A stretch of 6,804 bases of DNA from Planctomycetaceae bacterium (lineage in GTDB: Bacteria; Planctomycetota; Planctomycetia; Pirellulales; Thermoguttaceae), in NCBI GenBank assembly GCA_031283825.1, contig JAITAZ010000046.1, forward strand, positions 1 through 6,804, in the 5' to 3' direction. Every line of letters starts with the position of its first letter. The first letter of the stretch is position 1. The notes below the pieces were generated by a model. The model saw nothing but the letters and a program-made list of their open reading frames with translations, did no database searches and had not been told where the DNA came from. The position numbers and the translations under genes were made by a program. Positions 1-5,277 of this stretch are shown one piece after another.

Positions 1-600
1 AAGTCTTCTATGATAATAGTATCCTCGCATCATCCTAGAAAGTTGCTAGAATACTTAAAAGAATTTTACGTAGTTACCGAAATCAGTGAAGGAATTTATT
101 CGATAAAAAATGGTCCGTTTAAAATATACGTAATATCATTGCGAAAATTACCATCTGACCAGAATTTATTGCTAACAAGCTTACAATTCAACCTTCCCGA
201 AGAACGATATAATCAAATAATTGCCAAATCCGTTAATCGTGAAGATGATAATACGTTTCAGGTATTCATCAACACTTTTTTAAAAATCAATAAAGAAAAA
301 TTTATAAAAGGAGAAATTAAAATGCATCAAACCACAATCGACCTAATGAAAGAATGCGGTCTAGCTAAACCGTTCATTAAAATAGGAAAAAAAATGGGCG
401 AAAAAAGAGGCAAGGCTAATGGTATGTTTGCCGCTAAAGCTGATGCTATTATTGCAGTTTTAACGGAACGACTCGAGGTTCCGCCGAAGAAATTACAAGA
501 GCAGATACGGAATGTTCGTAGTATCGAAAAACTCGACGAGCTTATTCGATTTGCTGCAACTTGCGTCTCTATCGGCGAGTTTTCTACGGCGTTGAATTAA
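1..600 (+). CDS. Rpn-like PD-(D/E)XK family nuclease/transposase-related protein, 5' end outside window
   Basis: The frame is open from base 1, so the visible ATG at 10 is probably not the true start; 199 codons are seen and I expect roughly 100 N-terminal residues are missing. Numbering from the ATG at 10, residues 1-100 resemble the distal part of the Rpn nuclease domain (GIYSIKNGPFKIYVISLRKL, then a helical segment ending FLKINKEKF). Residues 105-196 form the typical Rpn tail: a basic Gly/Lys helix (KKMGEKRGKANG), then a helical domain with the pattern LTERLEVPPKKLQEQIRNV and the terminus LDELIRFAATCVSIGEFSTAL. Rpn proteins are DNA endonucleases linked to recombination and, in enterobacteria, to phage defence. 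The catalytic PD-(D/E)XK residues would lie mostly upstream of the window, so activity cannot be judged. The family call comes from remembered sequence patterns. It is not obviously in an operon with the permease 74 nt downstream. Confidence 0.62.
   Translation, partial: KSSMIIVSSHHPRKLLEYLKEFYVVTEISEGIYSIKNGPFKIYVISLRKLPSDQNLLLTSLQFNLPEERYNQIIAKSVNREDDNTFQVFINTFLKINKEKFIKGEIKMHQTTIDLMKECGLAKPFIKIGKKMGEKRGKANGMFAAKADAIIAVLTERLEVPPKKLQEQIRNVRSIEKLDELIRFAATCVSIGEFSTALN
306..313 (+). promoter_or_regulatory. Internal Shine-Dalgarno site inside the Rpn-like gene
   Basis: AAAAGGAG lies 8 nt upstream of the in-frame ATG at 322. It is stronger than the sites in front of most annotated genes in this window, three of which have no recognisable site. 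It supports translation of a short C-terminal product. Confidence 0.45.
322..600 (+). CDS. Candidate internally initiated C-terminal Rpn polypeptide (RpnS-like), 92 aa
   Basis: An ATG at 322 is in frame with the Rpn-like gene and sits 8 nt after an AAAAGGAG sequence, the best Shine-Dalgarno match in the window. Initiation here would give a 92-residue protein starting MHQTTIDLM that consists exactly of the C-terminal helical domain, without the nuclease region. In enterobacterial Rpn genes a short in-frame product made this way (RpnS) binds and inhibits the full nuclease, acting as an intragenic antitoxin. Equivalence here is inferred from architecture alone. The purine-rich codons (Lys-Gly-Glu) could produce the ribosome-site match by chance. 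Confidence 0.4.
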   Translation: MHQTTIDLMKECGLAKPFIKIGKKMGEKRGKANGMFAAKADAIIAVLTERLEVPPKKLQEQIRNVRSIEKLDELIRFAATCVSIGEFSTALN

Positions 601-674
601 GGCTGGAAATATTACAAAATAATTTTGCGTAGGATTTTAATCAATCAATTTTTATTTGGAATGTAAGTTTAACA

Positions 675-1367
675 ATGCCTAATTTGCCTTTATTTATAAT
701 ATTAGCGTATGCGTTGTATGAGGGATTCATACATGCGTTTGAGACGGATCATGTTTTAGCGGTGAGTAATATTGTTTCACAGCGGAATCGGATAGCGTCT
801 GCGGTTAAGGATGGGATATTTTGGGGTCTTGGTCATACTTCGACGATATTTTTGATCGGTATTATTATGATTTTGTTTAGAGTTAAAATAGCGGAGAGTT
901 CGTTTTCGTATTTTGAAGCGATAGTTGGATTGATGTTAGTGTTGGTTTCGGTATTTCGATTTTATATTTTTTGGCGTAACGAGCGGTCTGATATTCATGT
1001 TCACAAGCACGGCGACGGAGAGCATGACGGCGAAAACGAGCAATTTCATGTGCATATCGGCGACGGACATTTGCATAAAACGTCTTATGGAATTGGGATT
1101 ATTCATGGATTAGCAGGCAGCGGGGCATTAGTTTTATTGATTATGTCCCAGATTCCAACGGTAGTCGGCGAATTATTATATTTGTTGATATTTGGCGTCG
1201 GTTCGATGTTTGGCATGGCGTTTGTCGCCGGAGTATTTAGCGTTCCGTTTTCAAGAGAGTTAATTTTTTCTAATCGAATTGTTAGAACTGTATTAGTCTT
1301 AATTTCTTCTGGACTATGTTTTGCGTATGGTTGTTATGTAATGTATCAGAATTTATTCGCCGCGTAA
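675..1367 (+). CDS. NicO/UreH-type nickel/cobalt permease with His-rich loop
   Basis: This is a 230-residue integral membrane protein with about six hydrophobic segments, near residues 4-20, 48-69, 79-100, 137-160, 163-190 and 201-226. The first carries H20-x4-D25-H26 (HAFETDH), the metal-selectivity signature of nickel/cobalt transporters, followed by LAVSNIVSQ as in UreH/NicO-like proteins. Segment 2 has GLGHT (51-55) and segment 4 has HGLAGSGAL (144-152), both usual in this family. Between segments 3 and 4 is a hydrophilic loop (101-135) with eight histidines (108, 110, 112, 117, 125, 127, 132, 134), likely to bind divalent metal. It probably moves Ni2+ or Co2+ across the inner membrane; whether uptake or efflux cannot be told, since UreH-like proteins import and RcnA-like ones export. 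No clear Shine-Dalgarno precedes the ATG; the start is chosen because the first transmembrane segment follows at once. No urease, hydrogenase or metal regulator gene lies nearby. Confidence 0.8.
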   Translation: MPNLPLFIILAYALYEGFIHAFETDHVLAVSNIVSQRNRIASAVKDGIFWGLGHTSTIFLIGIIMILFRVKIAESSFSYFEAIVGLMLVLVSVFRFYIFWRNERSDIHVHKHGDGEHDGENEQFHVHIGDGHLHKTSYGIGIIHGLAGSGALVLLIMSQIPTVVGELLYLLIFGVGSMFGMAFVAGVFSVPFSRELIFSNRIVRTVLVLISSGLCFAYGCYVMYQNLFAA

Positions 1368-1567
1368 GACGTCTATTTTAGCAGTCATAATTTTTGTAAT
1401 TCGTTTTTTATAATCAGAAACGCGAATGTCTCGTTTGTATAAAATCAATAAGCATGGTTTGTGTATCAATTGAAATATATACTTTGAGCGGTAACAAATG
1501 GTTGGTTTTTTTCGGTAGAAAATACTACGACTGAATAGTTATAAAAATTCTACAGAATAGTTACTAA
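1368..1567. other. Intergenic gap between convergent genes
   Basis: This 200-nt AT-rich stretch separates the ends of the permease and barrel genes. It has no open frame worth calling and no strong bidirectional terminator. The only structure near a gene end is a weak inverted repeat ATTCT-AC-AGAAT at 1547-1558; read on the minus strand it is followed by five T residues about 10 nt past the barrel stop codon, so it could be a poor terminator for that gene. The 9-mer GAATAGTTA occurs twice (1533-1541 and 1555-1563). Confidence 0.4.
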
Positions 1568-3094
1568 TTATCTTCTGACAGATATTCCGAAATTTACGCC
1601 GTAGGCGGTTAAAGTTCGGTTGCTTTTTCGAATGTTGAATAATGAACCATCGGGATTAAATTTATAATCGATAGCGTCTGCGCCTCTTCCTATGTTGTCA
1701 ACGACAATTGAATTGAAACCTAAATTGAATCCTACTGAATCTGTCCATTGCCATCTTACGTTTAAGTTTAATTCGAATCCGGGTGAAAAGACGTCTCTGC
1801 TTGTGCGATGATAAAACGCTTGCGGCTTGTTCGTAAACGCAATAAGATGATACGGCGCAACTTGACCTTCACCCGTTGCGTCAACCGCACCAGGATCAAT
1901 AAATTGAGACGCAAATTTACCGCTAACGGTTGTTGTTTGTCTGTTGAATCCAGCCAATAAACGACCCTCCGCCCCCAATGACCAACGACCAAAACGACGC
2001 TCTATCTTTGTAGCAATTTGAGGTCCTGTAATCTGATTATTAACTTTCGCTTTTATAGAAGTTGACAAATTTGAAATATCAACCAACGAATCGTCGTCAT
2101 CGTCGTCTGTGCTAGTTGAAGTGTCAGTTGTGTCTGTGTCAGAACTACTTGACGAATCCGAACTCGAACTGGAAACTGTAATTTCTGTCGGATTACCGTA
2201 ACTAATGCCGGTAAAATTGAAATTATCTTTTGCTCCGAAATATCGCAATCCGCCGTAAAGATTCATTTCTCCCCAGTTATTCGGATATGGTCTGTAGCAA
2301 TACATTAACTCTAAACTAAACAAGTCGATTTTATTTGAAAATTGAACGTATGCAAAATTTATTGGCAACGGCGCCCAAATCGCTTTGTCTGCATTAGTCG
2401 AGGTAGATTCTGAATCGTCGTCATCGGAATCAGAATCGCTGCTTGTAATAGAAGGAATCCAACCGGTGAGAGGCGTAAGATAAGCGTATTGTTCTATATT
2501 TATCGGTTGATGATACTCCGTTGACCAAACTTGATTCGAGGCGAGCGGAAGTCCCGTTGCGGACACTATATTTAGTCGTGTTGAAGCTTTTGAGTCGTCG
2601 ATTACCATTGAACCGAACACGCCGCTATTTTTTCCTGAAAAAACAATTTCTTCTGTAGTCAACGTTCCGACGTCTCTTGACTCAAACGTGCCGCCAAGAC
2701 CGGAGATTCCGTAACCGCGAAATAAAAATCCAGAGTGGTCGCGATTGTAACCGAATTCATAACTTGTGCCGAATTTGAATTTTCCGGTACTGATGCTTGC
2801 GGTATTCAAGGTATTCGTTTGAGTATATTCGCTGTTGCCGTTATAAACTGTACGAATCATACTTCGTCCAGTAACGTCCCTAGCGCCTATTGGACAACTA
2901 AAATTTTTAATTGTCCACGCTAACTCCGATACTTCAAAAGTAAAACCATCGCCGCTATGACGCGCACCGCCAAACTGTTCCGCTTGATACGGTCGAAATG
3001 GACGAAAGGACTCCTGTGCTACCAACGTACCAAAATATAAAAATGGGAACGACAATAACACAAATATCAATAATAGGCGTTTCAATGAGAACAT
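1568..3094 (-). CDS. BBP7-like outer-membrane beta-barrel protein with two Ser/Asp-rich inserts
   Basis: The product is 508 residues. Residues 1-26 are a signal peptide: SLKR, a long hydrophobic core, then LVA before QES, with cleavage likely after A26. The rest has alternating aromatic/polar strands and little helix. Family-like blocks are LELMYCYRP (261-269), GEMNLYGGLRYFGAKDNF (275-292), NQITGPQIA (353-361), FGRWSLGAEGRLLAGFNRQ (368-386), ELNLNVRWQWT (441-451) and the final strands. This order matches the BBP7 outer-membrane barrel family that I know mainly from Planctomycetota; the function is unknown, with pore or surface protein likely. Two low-complexity Ser/Asp inserts lie at 218-233 and 308-336. 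The start is the ATG at 3094, which has GAGG 5 nt upstream and places the signal peptide at the N terminus; an in-frame TTG eight codons earlier (3118) has neither advantage. Transcription would come from the long region above 3095. Confidence 0.78.
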   Translation of the reverse strand: MFSLKRLLLIFVLLSFPFLYFGTLVAQESFRPFRPYQAEQFGGARHSGDGFTFEVSELAWTIKNFSCPIGARDVTGRSMIRTVYNGNSEYTQTNTLNTASISTGKFKFGTSYEFGYNRDHSGFLFRGYGISGLGGTFESRDVGTLTTEEIVFSGKNSGVFGSMVIDDSKASTRLNIVSATGLPLASNQVWSTEYHQPINIEQYAYLTPLTGWIPSITSSDSDSDDDDSESTSTNADKAIWAPLPINFAYVQFSNKIDLFSLELMYCYRPYPNNWGEMNLYGGLRYFGAKDNFNFTGISYGNPTEITVSSSSSDSSSSSDTDTTDTSTSTDDDDDDSLVDISNLSTSIKAKVNNQITGPQIATKIERRFGRWSLGAEGRLLAGFNRQTTTVSGKFASQFIDPGAVDATGEGQVAPYHLIAFTNKPQAFYHRTSRDVFSPGFELNLNVRWQWTDSVGFNLGFNSIVVDNIGRGADAIDYKFNPDGSLFNIRKSNRTLTAYGVNFGISVRR

Positions 3095-3105
3095 GGTTTC
3101 CTCAA
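3095..3105 (-). promoter_or_regulatory. Ribosome binding site deciding the start of the barrel gene
   Basis: On the minus strand TTGAGGAAACC directly precedes the ATG, with GAGG 5 nt from the start codon. This favours the ATG at 3094 over the in-frame TTG at 3118, which would make the site part of the coding region. Confidence 0.7.
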
Positions 3106-3178
3106 CGTAAGTGAACAAATTTTTGCCGGAAGCCGGACTAACGCTTCACGATCCAAAAAATACACCCAAACAATATAA

Positions 3179-3534
3179 CTCGTACTATATCTATGAATCT
3201 CAACGACGACATTCCAATGTGCTTTCAATGTCTGTTTTCAAATAAATAAGCCGACGACGATAATCAAATTTCAAGTGCGAGCAGTTTAAACGGTTCAATT
3301 AAAACTCGTACTATGAATTTCGGCAACGTAATAGCGTAAAAACCGGCTTTCCGATAAGTAAACCGAAGGCTCAAACCGAAAATTAAAGCGCGAGCTGTTC
3401 AAAATAGCAAAAGTAATTAACAAAATAATCAAACCGCAAAAATTTCAACTCAGTTACAAATCAATTTTCAAAACAATATCGTTGCTGATTCGAGATGAGA
3501 ATATGATTGTACCGATTGTATCGTCTCGTACTAT
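3179..3534. repeat. Three direct copies of the 10-mer CTCGTACTAT within a diverged tandem unit
   Basis: Exact copies lie at 3179-3188, 3305-3314 and 3525-3534, all in the same orientation. The first two extend to AACTCGTACTAT and are both followed by a GAAT(C/T)TC block and then AACG. About 90 nt further, both have a GCGAGC(A/T)GTT(T/C)AAA block (at 3275 and 3388). Units 3177-3302 and 3303-3420 therefore look like diverged tandem copies. The third copy lacks these companions. On the plus strand TACTAT could act as a -10 box; on the minus strand copy 3 reads TATAATAGTACGAG, which contains TATAAT. Confidence 0.5.
3507..3534 (+). promoter_or_regulatory. Weak candidate sigma70-type promoter upstream of the 3579 hairpin
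   Basis: TTGTAC at 3507-3512 and TACTAT at 3529-3534 are separated by 16 nt. The -10 box coincides with the third copy of the 10-mer. Planctomycete promoter consensus is poorly known and AT-rich DNA gives many such matches, so support is weak. Confidence 0.2.
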
Positions 3535-3578
3535 TATAACAATTGAATAATAAAGTCCGACAAAACGGAAAATATGAC

Positions 3579-3602
3579 GATTTTTTTGAAAAAATCTTTT
3601 TT
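3579..3602 (+). terminator. Terminator-like hairpin with U-tract, not downstream of any plus-strand gene
   Basis: GATTTTTT (3579-3586) pairs perfectly with AAAAAATC (3589-3596) across a 2-nt gap and is followed directly by six T residues (3597-3602). The shape is that of an intrinsic terminator on the plus strand, but the stem has a single G-C pair and would be weak. No plus-strand gene lies between it and the divergent barrel gene, so it either ends an unannotated short transcript or is a chance structure in A/T-run DNA. Confidence 0.3.
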
Positions 3603-3744
3603 AACAAAAATTCGGATAAAATAGATAAAGTTTAACGATTAAATAGCCGGAAAGAAAAAAATAAACTCAATAGAAAAAGTAAAGTATTCGTTGTAATGGT
3701 TCTGTAGATCGTTTATTTTCGGAGTTTATTTTACGAGCGGGGGG

Positions 3745-3775
3745 TTGTATGGCTTTGTTAGGTTGCTATACTAAC
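3745..3775 (+). promoter_or_regulatory. Candidate promoter of the small membrane protein, with inverted repeat over the -10
   Basis: TTGTAT (3745-3750) and TATACT (3767-3772) are 16 nt apart, giving a start near 3779 and a leader of about 155 nt to the ATG at 3934. GTTAG (3757-3761) and CTAAC (3771-3775) form an inverted repeat that encloses the -10 box, as an operator would. The segment is GC-richer than its surroundings and starts with a run of six G. There is no experimental support. Confidence 0.35.
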
Positions 3776-3919
3776 TGCCCTGCCGCGTCGAATACAAACA
3801 ATGATTTTTTGTAACAATTTGCGTAATTATTCTGTAAGCAACCATTGATCATTGACAATCGCCGATCAGATTGGATATCGCCTATTGTGAATGTTTACAA
3901 ATTTTTTCAGTTAAAGGAT

Positions 3920-3925
3920 AAGGAT
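3920..3925 (+). promoter_or_regulatory. Ribosome binding site of the small membrane protein
   Basis: AAGGAT lies 8 nt before the ATG at 3934, and a second AAAGGAT lies just upstream of it. This supports the small reading frame as a real gene. Confidence 0.6.
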
Positions 3926-3933
3926 ATTGTTAA

Positions 3934-4194
3934 ATGTCAAATTATATTTTCAATTTATTTTGGGGCGTGCTTTTTTTTGCCGTAGTTGTTCTTTGTCAAC
4001 CGTCGATTGCGTTGGCTCAAGAGAGCGAATCTGAACCGGGTTGGGTTTTAGCTTATGCTTTGGTTCTTGTTTTATTATTTGGCGCGGTTACGCTTATAAC
4101 GGTTCGTCTTGCGGGGCGAAGCGATTCGGCTTTTTCTGATACCGAACTCGCCGCAAAACGAGAAGAAGAAATCAAAAAAATAATGAAACATTAA
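3934..4194 (+). CDS. Small exported or membrane protein, 86 aa, function unknown
   Basis: I do not recognise a named family, although short planctomycete proteins of this layout come to mind. Residues 7-28 are a hydrophobic signal sequence ending SIALA, with probable cleavage after A28. A short acidic linker follows (QESESEP), then a transmembrane helix at about 37-59, then a positive and polar tail (RLAGRSD) and a charged helical C terminus (LAAKREEEIKKIMKH). If the signal is cleaved, the mature protein is a single-pass membrane protein of about 58 residues with its C terminus in the cytoplasm; if not, it is a two-helix hairpin. A good ribosome site and a candidate promoter precede it. It stands alone: the kinase gene begins 298 nt downstream beyond a repeat element. 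Its tail could contact a cytoplasmic partner, but nothing identifies one. Confidence 0.65.
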   Translation: MSNYIFNLFWGVLFFAVVVLCQPSIALAQESESEPGWVLAYALVLVLLFGAVTLITVRLAGRSDSAFSDTELAAKREEEIKKIMKH

Positions 4195-4223
4195 ATTATT
4201 GGGAATCTCTAAAAATTATTGTA

Positions 4224-4372
4224 AACCACAAAGGACACAGAGAACACCAGAGAAAATTTTAATTTGAATCAAGACATAATTTAAATTTATTAAAGTAAAA
4301 GTTATGGATTTAAATTAAAATTTAATGTTTAAAAAATATTCTCTCTGTGAACTCTGTGTGTTCTCTGTGGTT
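4224..4372. repeat. MITE-like nested inverted-repeat element, 149 bp
   Basis: The ends are AACCACA (4224-4230) and TGTGGTT, continuing as imperfect terminal inverted repeats of about 30 bp rich in CACAGAG motifs (4224-4253 and 4337-4372). Inside them a second inverted repeat, AAATTTTAATTTGAAT (4254-4269) against ATTTAAATTAAAATTT (4308-4323), matches at 15 of 16 positions. The whole element could fold into one long hairpin with a 38-nt loop. There is no coding capacity and no clear target-site duplication. Repeats of the CCACAGAGAACACAGAG kind are scattered between genes in many bacterial genomes as I recall, which fits a dispersed non-autonomous element. Confidence 0.7.
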
Positions 4373-4492
4373 ATTAATAAAAAAACGAGTTTTTAGAAGT
4401 TCCCTACAAATTTCCACTGAGATATTACGCAATTTTAGGTAACGGTTCAACCCAAAATCTTTTGAGCGGTTATGTAAAGTCGTGAAATTTAT
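4373..4492. other. Leader region of the kinase gene
   Basis: This 120-nt stretch between the repeat element and the kinase ATG has no coding frame. An imperfect inverted repeat, ATTTTAGGT against ACCCAAAAT with one mismatch, lies at about 4432-4458 and encloses AACGGTTCA. No clear promoter pair or Shine-Dalgarno is visible. A stop codon in the kinase frame at 4475 shows that the gene does not extend upstream. Confidence 0.35.
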
Positions 4493-5188
4493 ATGGATGA
4501 ACAATATACAGAAATAACCAGATTAGCGGGCGGTCTTGCTCACGAAATAAAGAATCCTCTATCGACAATTCGGCTCAATATAGAGTTATTGTCCGAAGAC
4601 CTTGAGCAGATTGATTCGCCTCAATCTCGTCGCGCTCAACAACGTATAAAAGTTGTTCAAAACGAATGCAGACGATTAGAATCTTTACTCGACGATTTCT
4701 TGCGATTTACTAAAGCCGATAATCCCGAACTTCTGCCCGGAAACGTAAATAACGAAATAAGAGATATTATTGAATTTTTCCGCCTAAAAGCCGAAGAATC
4801 AGGGATTGAGATAATTGCATATTTGGCTAGCGATCTTCCGTCGGTGTTATTAGATCGCGGTTTATTTCATCAAGCGATGATTAACTTATTGTTAAACGCT
4901 TTGCAAGCAATGCCTAACGGCGGACAACTAATGATAAGCGCTCGCTCGATAGGAAATGAAATCGTCATTGATTTTATCGACACCGGAATCGGAATGGACA
5001 AAAAAACGCTCGCGAATCTATACGGTGCTTTTTATTCCACAAAAAAAGGCGGAAGCGGTTTAGGATTAGCAACAACGCAAAAAATTATCAAAGCGCATGG
5101 AGGAACTATTTCTGTCCAAAGCGAGCCAAATTGCGGAACAAAATTTACTATTATAATTCCAAGTTTGCCAAGATTGGCGGTTAAGTGA
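4493..5188 (+). CDS. Soluble sensor-less histidine kinase (HisKA + HATPase_c), NtrB-like
   Basis: This is a 231-residue cytoplasmic kinase with no membrane segment. The HisKA domain starts at once, with phospho-acceptor H17 in LAGGLAHEIKNPLSTIRLN, and its second helix spans about 44-74. The ATPase domain (about 85-225) shows an intact N box (INLLLNALQAM, N131 and N135), G1 box (DTGIGM, 163-168), F box (FYSTK, 180-184) and G2 box (GGSGLGLATT, 186-195), ending GTKFTIIIP. It should autophosphorylate and pass phosphate to a response regulator. There is no PAS, GAF or HAMP domain: only about five residues precede HisKA, and an in-frame stop at 4475 rules out an upstream extension. Sensing must come from a partner or from quaternary contacts. 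I recall kinases of this compact form from planctomycetes, usually paired with an NtrC-like regulator, but no regulator is present here. The start lacks a clear ribosome site. hisS follows after 89 nt. Confidence 0.9.
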   Translation: MDEQYTEITRLAGGLAHEIKNPLSTIRLNIELLSEDLEQIDSPQSRRAQQRIKVVQNECRRLESLLDDFLRFTKADNPELLPGNVNNEIRDIIEFFRLKAEESGIEIIAYLASDLPSVLLDRGLFHQAMINLLLNALQAMPNGGQLMISARSIGNEIVIDFIDTGIGMDKKTLANLYGAFYSTKKGGSGLGLATTQKIIKAHGGTISVQSEPNCGTKFTIIIPSLPRLAVK

Positions 5189-5277
5189 GTTGTAATAGGA
5201 GATTTAATCGTAATCCGATTCAAATATTTCGCTTATTATAAAACTAATCAGCTAATACAACTAAAACAACTAAACTA
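5189..5277. other. Spacer between kinase and hisS
   Basis: This 89-nt spacer contains AATAGGAGATTT (5194-5205), a Shine-Dalgarno-like sequence with no start codon at a usable distance, and TTATTATAAAAC (5233-5244), which could hold a -10 box but has no good -35. Just before the hisS ATG, CAACTAAA occurs twice and no ribosome site is present. Cotranscription with the kinase and a separate hisS promoter are both possible. Confidence 0.3.

Larger units (their letters stand above)
3095..3933. other. 839-nt non-coding region between divergent genes, with repeats and candidate signals
   Basis: No frame here looks coding on either strand. The region must hold the promoters of the barrel gene (leftward) and of the small membrane protein (rightward). 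It contains three copies of CTCGTACTAT, a diverged tandem unit of about 125 bp, a U-tract hairpin at 3579-3602, a GC-richer island at 3733-3790 with a promoter-like pair, and small inverted repeats such as CAATC/GATTG at 3856-3873. From 3540 to 3700 the sequence is very A-rich on the plus strand. Such a length is unusual for two divergent promoters alone and leaves room for a small RNA or long leaders. Confidence 0.55.

Noticed and set aside
1768..1992. A 74-residue frame on the minus strand inside the barrel gene
   Set aside because: It overlaps conserved barrel-coding sequence in another frame and has no ribosome site or recognisable composition.
2087..2173. Phase-variable microsatellite in the barrel gene
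   Set aside because: The Ser/Asp stretch uses mixed codons with no long perfect DNA repeat, so slippage-based on/off switching is not supported.
3095..3118. Longer barrel protein starting at the TTG at 3118
   Set aside because: The extension would put eight polar residues before the signal peptide, and the GAGG ribosome site lies inside it, in front of the ATG at 3094.
4436..4456. tRNA-like T-arm sequence GGTTCAACCC upstream of the kinase
   Set aside because: No acceptor stem, D arm or anticodon arm can be fitted around it; only the short motif resembles a T-loop.
4322..4504. A 60-residue minus-strand open frame containing HREHTEFTER
   Set aside because: It is translation of the CACAGAG inverted-repeat arm plus the kinase leader; peptides of this kind recur wherever the repeat occurs and are not real proteins.
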